From contig JABWAY010000004.1 in assembly GCA_013360825.1 (NCBI GenBank), positions 1 to 32,292 on the forward strand: a DNA stretch of 32,292 nt, given 5' to 3'. Made by a program: the position numbers and the translations under genes. Within the stretch, counting starts at the first letter, position 1; each line of letters starts with the position of its first letter. Shown one piece after another: positions 25,528 to 32,292 of the stretch. The stretch is from Candidatus Brocadiia bacterium (GTDB lineage Bacteria; Planctomycetota; MHYJ01; WSZJ01). The notes below the pieces were generated by a model. The model was given only the letters and a program-made list of their open reading frames with translations, was not told the DNA's origin and made no database searches.

Positions 25528-26004
25528 ATGCCGCCGCAGACTCTCGTAGACCTGACCGGAATCGACCTCGCACAGATCCAGATCCCCATCGAAGAAGTCC
25601 GGATCTACAACGCCCATCGCTTCGAAATGGAGCAGCTCGACGGGGTCATCTGGCTGGACCGGGAGACCAAGTCCGCGGTCGGCGTGAAGACGGTCCGGAA
25701 CGACGAATTCTGGGTCCGCGGCCACATCCCGGGACGCCCGCTCCTGCCGGGTGTGGTCATGATCGAAAGCGCCGGCCAGCTCTGCTCGTTCGTCTACAAG
25801 GCCTGCATGGCTCCGGACCCGAAAATCTTCCTCGGCTTCGCGGGGGTCAACAACGTCAAGTTCCGCCGCCCCGTCGTCCCGGGCGAGCGCCTCATCACGA
25901 TCGCCCGGCTCAAGGAGGCGCGCCGCCGCGTGGTGTTCGACACGCAGGGCCTGGTCGACGGCGGCATCGTCTACGAGGGCGAAATCATCGGCATGCCCGT
26001 CTGA
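25528..26004 (+). CDS. FabZ-like 3-hydroxyacyl-ACP dehydratase (hotdog fold)
   Basis: The 158-residue hotdog-fold protein carries the FabZ-type active site RGHIPGRPLLPGVVMIESAGQ (catalytic His, then the GVVMIES glutamate) and the strand FAGVNNVKFRRPVVPGERL. FabZ removes water from 3-hydroxyacyl-ACP in fatty-acid elongation. The N-terminal 40 residues (IEEVRIYNAHRFEMEQLDGV) are longer than usual for E. coli FabZ, so a specialised relative is possible. ATG 25528 is 5 nt after CGGAGGA. It precedes dapF by 31 nt. Fatty-acid and peptidoglycan functions together suggest an envelope unit. Confidence 0.85.
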   Translation: MPPQTLVDLTGIDLAQIQIPIEEVRIYNAHRFEMEQLDGVIWLDRETKSAVGVKTVRNDEFWVRGHIPGRPLLPGVVMIESAGQLCSFVYKACMAPDPKIFLGFAGVNNVKFRRPVVPGERLITIARLKEARRRVVFDTQGLVDGGIVYEGEIIGMPV

Positions 26005-26035
26005 TTCTCCGCCGTCCGATTCCCCGGAGGCTCCC

Positions 26036-26860
26036 ATCCGCTTTTCCAAGATGCACGGCATCGCGAACGACTATGTCGTCCTGAACGGCTTCCGGTCCGC
26101 GCCGCGGGACCCCGGCCGCCTCGCCCGCGAACTCTGCGACCGCCGGTTCGGCGTCGGCGCCGACGGGCTCCTCGTCGTGCTCCCGTCGCGGACCTCCGAC
26201 TTCCGCATGCGCATGTTCAATCCTGACGGCTCCGAAGCCGAAATGTGCGGCAACGGCATCCGCTGCTTCGGGAAGTACGTCTACGACCACGGGCTGACCG
26301 GGCGGAAGCGGATTTCCGTGGAGACGCCGGGGGGCGAGAAGATCCTCGAGCTGTCCGTCCGGGGGAAGACGGTGACCTCGGTCCGGGTCGACATGGGGGA
26401 ACCGGAGCTGGAGCGGCCGGGGATTCCGATGAAGGGAACGGGGCGCGCGGTGGACGAGGTGCTCAAGGTCGGCGGGGAGACGTACCGGTTCACGAGCGTG
26501 TCGATGGGAAACCCGCACTGCGTGATCTTCGTGAAGGACGTGGCGGCCTTTCCGGTCACGGAGGTGGGGCCGAAGATCGAGACGCACCCGTGGTGGCCGC
26601 GCCGGGTGAACGTCGAGTTCGTCGAGGTGACCTCCCGTCGCGAGGTGCGCCAGCGGACCTGGGAGCGCGGCGCGGGCGAGACCTGGGGCTGCGGCACCGG
26701 CGCCGCCGCGGTCTGCGTCGCCGGCGTCCTGACCGGGAGGACCGAGAGGAAGATCCTGAACCACCTGCTCGGCGGGGACCTGACGCTCGAGTGGGCGGCC
26801 GACAACCATGTCTTCAAGACGGGGCCGGCGGTCGAGGTCTTCCGGGGCGAGGTCGGCTGA
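26036..26860 (+). CDS. dapF: Diaminopimelate epimerase, probable ATC start
   Basis: DapF converts LL-diaminopimelate to the meso form for peptidoglycan and lysine. The two catalytic cysteines are in EMCGNGIRC and WGCGTGAAA; NPDGSEAEMCGNG and SMGNPHCVIF are diagnostic. The first in-frame ATG is 26051 (MHGIANDYV). Families begin five residues earlier with a form like M-x-F-S-K-MHG. Here the five codons before that ATG read I-R-F-S-K, with ATC 26036 exactly where the initiator Met belongs. GGAGG (26026-26030) is 5 nt before the ATC but 20 nt before the ATG. No ATG, GTG or TTG occurs upstream in frame. I therefore place the start at ATC, giving 274 residues, with ATG 26051 as the alternative. The family's GLGNDF is GIANDY. 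It ends in a convergent hairpin with the next gene. Confidence 0.92.
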   Translation: MRFSKMHGIANDYVVLNGFRSAPRDPGRLARELCDRRFGVGADGLLVVLPSRTSDFRMRMFNPDGSEAEMCGNGIRCFGKYVYDHGLTGRKRISVETPGGEKILELSVRGKTVTSVRVDMGEPELERPGIPMKGTGRAVDEVLKVGGETYRFTSVSMGNPHCVIFVKDVAAFPVTEVGPKIETHPWWPRRVNVEFVEVTSRREVRQRTWERGAGETWGCGTGAAAVCVAGVLTGRTERKILNHLLGGDLTLEWAADNHVFKTGPAVEVFRGEVG

Positions 26861-26889
26861 GTCCGGCCGCGCCGGGGATTTCAGCCGAC
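26852..26889. terminator. Shared convergent hairpin over both stop codons
   Basis: GTCGGCTGA (26852-26860) and TCAGCCGAC (26881-26889) are perfect 9-bp arms. An inner CCGGC-CGC-GCCGG stem adds pairing. Each arm contains the TGA of one of the two facing genes, so both proteins end Val-Gly. There is no T-run, so it may act as a block, an RNA 3'-end protector or a weak bidirectional terminator. Confidence 0.6.
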
Positions 26890-29043
26890 GAGTTTCTTCG
26901 ACAGCCATCCGCCCTTCTGCGCCCCCGTCAGGTCCTTCAGCATTTCGACCCCCTTCTTCCCGGCCACCCGGCCGTTCGAGATGTCGCGCATGACGACGCG
27001 GGCCCGATGGGCGCGCCAGATCGAGGCGAACGAGTCGAGGACGAGTTCCAGGGGGCCTGCGATCAGGCGCAGGACGCGTTTCCGCGGCCCCTCGGCCTTC
27101 GCGGCCTCCACGGCGGCCCCCTCGGCCGGGGCCTCCGGTTCCGCGGCGGAGGCCAGGAGGTCGTTGATGACCCGGCGCGTCCCGTAGTCGACGCTGGGGT
27201 TCTCGTCCAGGAACGCCTGCGCCTTCCGGCGGATCAGATCGCGTTCGAAGTCTTCCTGCTTCCCGCATTCCCGGATGAACGCCAGTCCCTTCTCCTGCAC
27301 CAGCGCGTCCCGGCTGCAGACGCGCTCGACGGCGCGGAGGAGGTCTCCCTGGCGGACCCAGCGTTCGGCGAAGTCGAGCCCCGTGCCCTTGATGTTCTGG
27401 ATCCCGAGCACGTGGACGCGCGCGTTGGGCGGGCACTGCGATCCGACCAGGCGGATCAGGTCCGGGCCCTTGATGTAGTAGTTCTCGACCGCCTGGACCG
27501 AGGAGAGGAACCACTGGCGGTACCAGGTCCGGTGGGAGTCCAGCCACGCCGCCAGCCCGGCGTCGCCGTCGGCGATCGCGGCTTCGAGGGCGCCGGCATG
27601 CGCGAGCACCGCGATGTAGCCCGTCACCGCGTCGCGCACCGCCCGCTCCTGCTCCTCCGTCGCGACCTGCCCGGCGGGAAGATGCGTCAGGACGAGCCCG
27701 ACCATCGCCTCCAGGTCCGGCGCGGCGGCCTCGATCGATGCCGCCAGCGCCTCCGGGTCCGCCTGCAGGATGTCCGCGCCCCGCCCGGCCAGCTCCCCGG
27801 GCGTCCGGCAGAGGAAGCGGAGCGCGGCCGTGTCCCGCCGCAGCACGCTCCGCAGGAATCCGGCCCGGTCTTCCGCCTTCGCCGGCAGGACCAGGCGGGA
27901 CAGACGCGCGTCCAGCGCCTCCTCGATGTACCCGCTCAGGCCGTTCAGGTTCGAGCCGATCAGGAAAATCCTGTGTGCGGCGAGGTCGTCGACCAGGATC
28001 GACGCGAAGACCTTGGACCGCGGCACGCGGTCCGCGCGGTTGTTCACGACCAGGACCGTCCACTCCCGCCGGTCCCCCTCCAGGTCGTCGAGCTTGAGGC
28101 GCCGCCAGTTGTTCATCGTCCCGGCCCGCTCGTTGGCCGAGCACCCGTTGGAGAATCGCAGGCGCCGGCCGCCGGCGACATGGATCTCCGGGTAGGTCTT
28201 GAGCACCCCGAGGTCGGGAACGACATGATCGGCGATTTCCTTGATCATGAAACCGTCCTGGAGCCCGAGGAGCATCCCCAGCTCGAAGGTGAGCGCGAGG
28301 TTCTTCGGGTGCACCGTGTACGGGAAACGCGCGAGCACGTCCGGAGTCATCAGGTCCGCCATGTCGGTGTCCGGCTCGATCAGGCGCGCCCCGCGCCGGC
28401 GCGCGAATTCGCGGAGGACGGGCTGGAAGTGCTGCTCGGTCTGGATCACCGTCGCGCCGAGGCCGACGAAGTTGGCGATCGCCTCGGAGACGTCGTGACC
28501 GGAAGGGCCCTGGATGTCCTCATGGTCCGGGTAGGTGTTGGTGATCGTGGAGATGTCGTCGGTCATCCAGGACTGCTGGAGGATGCGCACGTAGTCCGCC
28601 TGCAGCGCCATGCACTCCCAGAGCATGACGTCGGCCTGCATGTTCTCGGCGATCTCCAGGACGCTGCACTGTTCCCAGATCGTCGCCTTGTCGTGCGGGC
28701 GGAACAGGTAGTACTCCCGCGACTCCTCGTAGTCGTACGCCGTGACGAACATCGCCTCGCACCCCGTGGACTTGGAAAGCATCCGGTAGCCGAGCGCGTT
28801 GAACAGCGCCGCCTTCTTGCGCTCGCTTCCCGACTTTCCCCGCGTTCCCCACCCGCCGACGACGAGCGGGATCGCGCGGCGGGCGCGGCGGGCCCGCCAC
28901 TGGCGCCAGCAGCCGACGAAGACGAGGAACATCGTGACGCCGGCGACGAGGGCGAGAAGCTGGGGCAGGGTGTTTCCGCCCGGGCTGAACCACAGCTCGC
29001 CCCAGATCCGCCAGTTTTCGAGGAACCGGTCCCAGGTGTTCAT
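26881..29043 (-). CDS. CapB/PgsB-like Mur-ligase-family amide ligase with long C-terminal extension
   Basis: The predicted protein has 720 residues. A membrane helix (LPQLLALVAGVTMFLVFVGCW, about 25-46) precedes a basic stretch. The P-loop is VVGGWGTRGKSGSERKKAAL near residue 63; the GTRGKS form is typical of PgsB/CapB poly-gamma-glutamate ligases. STGCEAMFV and ITNTYPDHEDIQGPSGHDV match that family's second region. B. subtilis PgsB has about 393 residues; here another 320 residues follow the catalytic part. They contain LVLTHLPAGQ, DSHRTWYRQWFLSSVQAVENYY and a helix-rich C-terminus ending KGGWLSKKLVG. No PgsC-like protein is in the window. The ATG overlaps the upstream stop by four bases (ATGA). 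The likely activity is an ATP-dependent ligation at the membrane; the product polymer is unknown. Confidence 0.82.
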   Translation of the reverse strand: MNTWDRFLENWRIWGELWFSPGGNTLPQLLALVAGVTMFLVFVGCWRQWRARRARRAIPLVVGGWGTRGKSGSERKKAALFNALGYRMLSKSTGCEAMFVTAYDYEESREYYLFRPHDKATIWEQCSVLEIAENMQADVMLWECMALQADYVRILQQSWMTDDISTITNTYPDHEDIQGPSGHDVSEAIANFVGLGATVIQTEQHFQPVLREFARRRGARLIEPDTDMADLMTPDVLARFPYTVHPKNLALTFELGMLLGLQDGFMIKEIADHVVPDLGVLKTYPEIHVAGGRRLRFSNGCSANERAGTMNNWRRLKLDDLEGDRREWTVLVVNNRADRVPRSKVFASILVDDLAAHRIFLIGSNLNGLSGYIEEALDARLSRLVLPAKAEDRAGFLRSVLRRDTAALRFLCRTPGELAGRGADILQADPEALAASIEAAAPDLEAMVGLVLTHLPAGQVATEEQERAVRDAVTGYIAVLAHAGALEAAIADGDAGLAAWLDSHRTWYRQWFLSSVQAVENYYIKGPDLIRLVGSQCPPNARVHVLGIQNIKGTGLDFAERWVRQGDLLRAVERVCSRDALVQEKGLAFIRECGKQEDFERDLIRRKAQAFLDENPSVDYGTRRVINDLLASAAEPEAPAEGAAVEAAKAEGPRKRVLRLIAGPLELVLDSFASIWRAHRARVVMRDISNGRVAGKKGVEMLKDLTGAQKGGWLSKKLVG

Positions 29044-31151
29044 GACGCGGGCGCCTCCTCCGGTGCCGCCGCCGGCTCCGCTCCCGCGAAGTAGGGCGCC
29101 GCCCAGGAGTGCTCCGGGGGCGCGTGGGGCTGGAACGCGACCGCGAATCCCAGCCGCCTCATTTCCTGGATGTAGGCGTTCGGAGGAATCTCGGCATTCC
29201 CGAACCGCGACTGCTCCCGCAGCGCCGCGAGAGACGCGTACGTCTTCGCGAACGCCCAGCGCAGCCTCCACCGCGCGCGGCGGTCCTGCGGGGGATCGAT
29301 CCGCACGACCCCCTCGCTCGAAAAGACCTTCACGCTTCCGAACTCCAGCGCGTCCAGGAAATCGTCGGGCAGGGGGAGGAAGCGCCGCCACCCGCCCTCC
29401 GCGGGCATCTGCACCGGCTCCCCCGGGACCTTGGTCGGCGACTCCTCGCCGAGCCCGAGCGGGTGGGCGCGGATCGTTCCCTCGTACCGGCGCGCCACGA
29501 CGTGAGAGTGGGCCTGCCGTTTGTCCGGCGCCGGATTCAGCGTCTCGTGGATCCACCGCCAGAGCCGCCACCGTTTCTGGTGCCCGACCGTCACGCGCCA
29601 GCCCCCGCCGGCGCCCCGGGGGAGGGCGTAGAGCCCGTAGGTCCTCCTCGAGAGCCAGGCCAGGAGCCGGCCGAGGACCTCTTCCTCCTCGGCGGAACCC
29701 GCCGCCTGGATGTCGACCTGTCCTTCCCGGTTCTGTTCCACGAGGAGGGGCATCACGGTCTCGCGGAAGCTGGCGAAGCCGGGGAGGGACGCGACGCGGA
29801 CGCGTTCGAGCAGGTCCTCGCAGGCGCTCCGGATCGTCGGGCTCCACTCCTTCTGGACGCCCTTCGCGACCAGCTCGAGCGCGAACTGTTCCGCGACGGC
29901 GCCGTCGAACTGGCCGACGGAGATGAGCTGCTCGAGCGCGTCTCCGGCATGGCGGATGGCGACGCGGAGGGGCATGGGGTCTTCTTCGCGTTCGAACAGG
30001 AGGCGCCACTCCTGGAATGCGATTTCCGCGCCGTGGGGCTGGAGGGCCCAGCGCCCGAGGGTGAGCGAGATGGCGGCGCGGACCTCCGGGACCGGGTCCC
30101 ACTCCTCCCTCATGAGGACGTACTCCCGCAGGAGCGGCCAGGAGCGGTCGGCGTCGCGGGCGCCGAGGGCGAGGATGGCGCCCTGCCGGACATACGGGGA
30201 CGGATCCGGGCCGGCCAGGACGGCCTGCACCAGGTCGAGGGAGGACACCTCGTCGAGGGCGTCGTTCCCGCGCTCGATGAGGAAGCGCCGCACGAAGATA
30301 TCGTCGGGGATGCGGGGATCGGGGTTGCGCAGGCGTTGCCGCGCGAGCCGCAGGGCGTCGACGGGGGAGGCGAGCAGCCAGGCCTGAAGCGCCGAGCACT
30401 GCACCCAGGTGTCGGCCCAGGGATTCTGCGCCCGCACGGCCAGCGCGTGGAGCGCGGCGGGGTCGATCACGATTCCCTGCTTCGGGTTGCGGTTCGCGCG
30501 GAGAATCGACACCAGGGCGTCGATCCACTCGCGCTCGAGGTGGACCGGCAGCCGCAGCTGCATCGCCCTGTGGAACGACTCCAGGAACCCGGTCTTCTCC
30601 ATCACGTCGGCCGGCGTGCGGCCCCGGTCGGGACCGCAGCGGGAGAGCGCGCGGGACGAGAGGAAGACGAGGGTCTGCTGGAAACGCCGGGCGGAGCGCT
30701 GGGCGCGGCGAGCGAGCTCGAGGATGGCCTCCCAGTCCATGAACCGCCCGAAGGCGGCGCGGTCCCCGCGCAGCTGCTCGGGGGTCCGGCGGAGGAACTG
30801 AAGCGTGTCGAGGTAGAGCGACTCGCGCTCGGCGGAGGTGGAGGCATACCGGAGCGCGGCCTCCTGGACCCCCAGGTGCGTGTCGATCTCCTGGATCCGG
30901 TTCTCCGCCCGCTCGATGCAGCGGACCGCCCCGCCGATCATCGCGAGGTACGGATCCCGCTTGAGCATCGGGTCGAGCCCCGGAAACACGGTGCGGACGG
31001 CCCCGACGGCGCGGGTCAGGTGGCGCGACATGAGCCGGCGCATCAGCGGCGGGACCGGGCGGAGGACGTCGTCGATCACGCCGTCCAGCGCCCGTCCGCT
31101 GACCTCGCGGGTGTCCGGCGCCCTCTCAAAGGACCGCGTTACTGTCGCCAC
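29040..31151 (-). CDS. Large HEAT-like helical protein, partner of the CapB/PgsB-like ligase
   Basis: The predicted protein has 703 residues, no signal peptide and no obvious membrane helix. Residues about 1-290 are helical without a known motif. Residues about 300-500 show HEAT-like repeats such as SPYVRQGAILALGARD, DPVPEVRAAISLTLGRWA and WSPTIRSACEDLLERV. The C-terminal 200 residues contain WRVTVGHQKRWRLWRWIHETL, EFGSVKVFSSEGVVRIDPPQD and a proline/alanine-rich end (GAEPAAAPEEAPAS). I recognise no family for the whole chain. The start is GTG 31151 after GAGG, overlapping the upstream gene by 13 nt; the ORF track runs 305 codons farther into an antisense-style frame. Its stop overlaps the ligase start (ATGA). 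HEAT repeats bind proteins, so a scaffold for the ligase is plausible. Confidence 0.75.
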   Translation of the reverse strand: MATVTRSFERAPDTREVSGRALDGVIDDVLRPVPPLMRRLMSRHLTRAVGAVRTVFPGLDPMLKRDPYLAMIGGAVRCIERAENRIQEIDTHLGVQEAALRYASTSAERESLYLDTLQFLRRTPEQLRGDRAAFGRFMDWEAILELARRAQRSARRFQQTLVFLSSRALSRCGPDRGRTPADVMEKTGFLESFHRAMQLRLPVHLEREWIDALVSILRANRNPKQGIVIDPAALHALAVRAQNPWADTWVQCSALQAWLLASPVDALRLARQRLRNPDPRIPDDIFVRRFLIERGNDALDEVSSLDLVQAVLAGPDPSPYVRQGAILALGARDADRSWPLLREYVLMREEWDPVPEVRAAISLTLGRWALQPHGAEIAFQEWRLLFEREEDPMPLRVAIRHAGDALEQLISVGQFDGAVAEQFALELVAKGVQKEWSPTIRSACEDLLERVRVASLPGFASFRETVMPLLVEQNREGQVDIQAAGSAEEEEVLGRLLAWLSRRTYGLYALPRGAGGGWRVTVGHQKRWRLWRWIHETLNPAPDKRQAHSHVVARRYEGTIRAHPLGLGEESPTKVPGEPVQMPAEGGWRRFLPLPDDFLDALEFGSVKVFSSEGVVRIDPPQDRRARWRLRWAFAKTYASLAALREQSRFGNAEIPPNAYIQEMRRLGFAVAFQPHAPPEHSWAAPYFAGAEPAAAPEEAPAS

Positions 31152-32292
31152 GGAAACCTCGCTTCCTGATACCGCTCGAACCGCTGCAGTTCCGGGTCGA
31201 TGTGTTCGTGTCGCGTGCCGTCGCGGCCGCCGAACCGGAAGGTGAGGGAGGCGCGCACCTCGCGTTCGTGGTCGTCGAAATCGTAGGAGAAGCCGGCGCC
31301 GGCGGACATCCAGGTGCCGCGTCCGAGCCAGGTTTCCCATGCGACGTCGAGGGCGGCGATGCGGGAGGACGTCCGCCGGGAACGGTGGTCGTCGTCGATG
31401 CGAAGGACGCGCACGACGGAGAACTCGGCGAAGAGATCCTCGTGGTGGGCCTGGACGTCGACGCCGTAGGTCCAGCGGTCGGGATCCCACGGGAGGAGGG
31501 AGCGGTTGGAGCGGGTGCCGGCGCGCATGTCGATGCGGACATTCTGCCACGGGATGGCGCGCAGGCGGATGTCGGCGGCAAGCCAGCGATCGTGGTCGTC
31601 GCGATAGTCGTTGTGGATGAGCGGGTGCGGCTCGATTGAGGCGGCGCGCCGGTCGCCCAGGGAGGACCACCAGGAGTTCATCGAGGCCGCGACGAACAGG
31701 ATCCACTGTTCGTCGAGGACCTGGCGCCATCGCAGGCGAGCATCGGTCTCGTAGGAGTAGCCGGTGTAGCCGTGGAGATTCTCCACCCACCCCTGGACGA
31801 TCACCCGCGCGCTGAGGTCGGGGCGCGTGCTGAACGTGTAGTTGGCGCGGATCTCGGCCCCGAGCAGAACCGGGTAGGTCGCGGCCTTCCGGGCCTCGAG
31901 GCTGAAGCGGGCGTAGAAGGGCGCCTCGAACGGCTTCCAGTGGAGGCGCGCACCGGAACGGATCTCGTCCACGTCGGCGTTGTCGCCGTCGCGGAATTCG
32001 CCCGCGTGCCGGAGGGCGCCCGCGACATTGAGTTCCAGGATGCCGGGGTACTCCACCAGCCGCCACTGCTCCCGCTCCCCTTCGCGCGGCCCCGGGATCC
32101 GGTCCGGTGCGGGCGGCGCGACGGCCTCGGCGGCCATATCGCCGCGGGGAACGGGGGGCGACACCGCCCGCGCGAGGGCCGCGCCGTCCACCGTGCGGAC
32201 CGCCAGGCGCACGAACGAGTCGCCGGGAATCTCGAACTCCGCTTCCCCCGCCCCCGCCCGGGCGACGCCGGACAGGAAGGTCCGCGAGATGG
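31139..32292 (-). CDS. Predicted beta-barrel outer-membrane protein (5' end outside window)
   Basis: The frame stays open to the right edge, so the tracked start at GTG 32212 is not the true start. The first visible part (AEFEIPGDSFVRLAVRTVDG) looks like the last strands of a fibronectin-like domain. After a proline-rich linker, about 300 residues alternate polar and hydrophobic residues in strands rich in aromatic and arginine residues: ILELNVAGAL, ARFSLEARKA, AEIRANYTFSTR, SARVIVQGWVENLHGYTGYSYETDARLRW, MSAGAGFSYDFDDHEREVRASLTFRFGG. This is typical of outer-membrane barrels. A charged 30-residue tail follows the last strand. Overlap with the next gene suggests one operon, so the barrel may export or anchor the polymer made by the CapB/PgsB-like ligase. 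That role is inference. Confidence 0.7.
   Translation of the reverse strand, partial: ISRTFLSGVARAGAGEAEFEIPGDSFVRLAVRTVDGAALARAVSPPVPRGDMAAEAVAPPAPDRIPGPREGEREQWRLVEYPGILELNVAGALRHAGEFRDGDNADVDEIRSGARLHWKPFEAPFYARFSLEARKAATYPVLLGAEIRANYTFSTRPDLSARVIVQGWVENLHGYTGYSYETDARLRWRQVLDEQWILFVAASMNSWWSSLGDRRAASIEPHPLIHNDYRDDHDRWLAADIRLRAIPWQNVRIDMRAGTRSNRSLLPWDPDRWTYGVDVQAHHEDLFAEFSVVRVLRIDDDHRSRRTSSRIAALDVAWETWLGRGTWMSAGAGFSYDFDDHEREVRASLTFRFGGRDGTRHEHIDPELQRFERYQEARFPWRQ

Noticed and set aside
22730-25549. 939-residue plus-strand ORF
   Set aside because: Antisense to the UvrD-type helicase and the small basic gene; no motif of its own.

Overview
The window is GC-rich bacterial chromosome, densely coded on both strands. 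No insertion sequence, phage block or CRISPR array is visible. Gram-negative traits are present: a lipoprotein with a lipobox, a predicted outer-membrane barrel, PilZ and response-regulator signalling, and DAP-type peptidoglycan synthesis. The FabZ-like protein, the CapB/PgsB-like ligase and the lysine/arginine repeat protein look to me like proteins I associate with uncultured Planctomycetota. That placement is a guess from protein style, not from a marker gene.

Layout. 1-1464 (-): a secreted multidomain protein cut by the left edge. 1637-2563 (+): RNase D-like exonuclease, followed by tRNA-Val, a histone-H1-like repeat protein with its own terminator, and tRNA-Ala. 3854-5836 (+): an isolated pair, a coiled-coil protein and an actin-fold ATPase, with their own promoter and a strong terminator; a flippase-like membrane protein follows. 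6947-11407: a signalling island with a minus-strand set (CheY-like regulator, histidine kinase, regulator with a decayed GGDEF domain, regulator with PilZ) and a divergent GAF-histidine kinase. 11441-15355 (-): one operon with two ABC-2 ATPase/permease pairs and a small lipoprotein. 15411-23043 (-): argS, a PmtA/UbiE-like methyltransferase, a sugar-nucleotide epimerase overlapping carB, and a small secreted protein. 23084-25393 (-): UvrD/PcrA-type helicase behind a small basic coiled-coil protein. 25528-26860 (+): FabZ-like dehydratase and dapF. 26881-32292 (-): a CapB/PgsB-like Mur-ligase-family protein, a HEAT-like protein of unknown function and an edge-truncated beta-barrel protein, all overlapping.

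The most notable items are: a likely attenuator in front of carB (promoter, nine-residue leader peptide, terminator, then carB); a dapF whose only sensible start is an ATC codon placed exactly where other DapF proteins have their initiator Met; the coiled-coil/actin-like pair; the three-gene CapB/PgsB-like locus; and a divergent promoter pair whose two TTGACA boxes form a perfect 11-bp inverted repeat. Most long ORFs in the track that run opposite these genes are GC-bias shadows.
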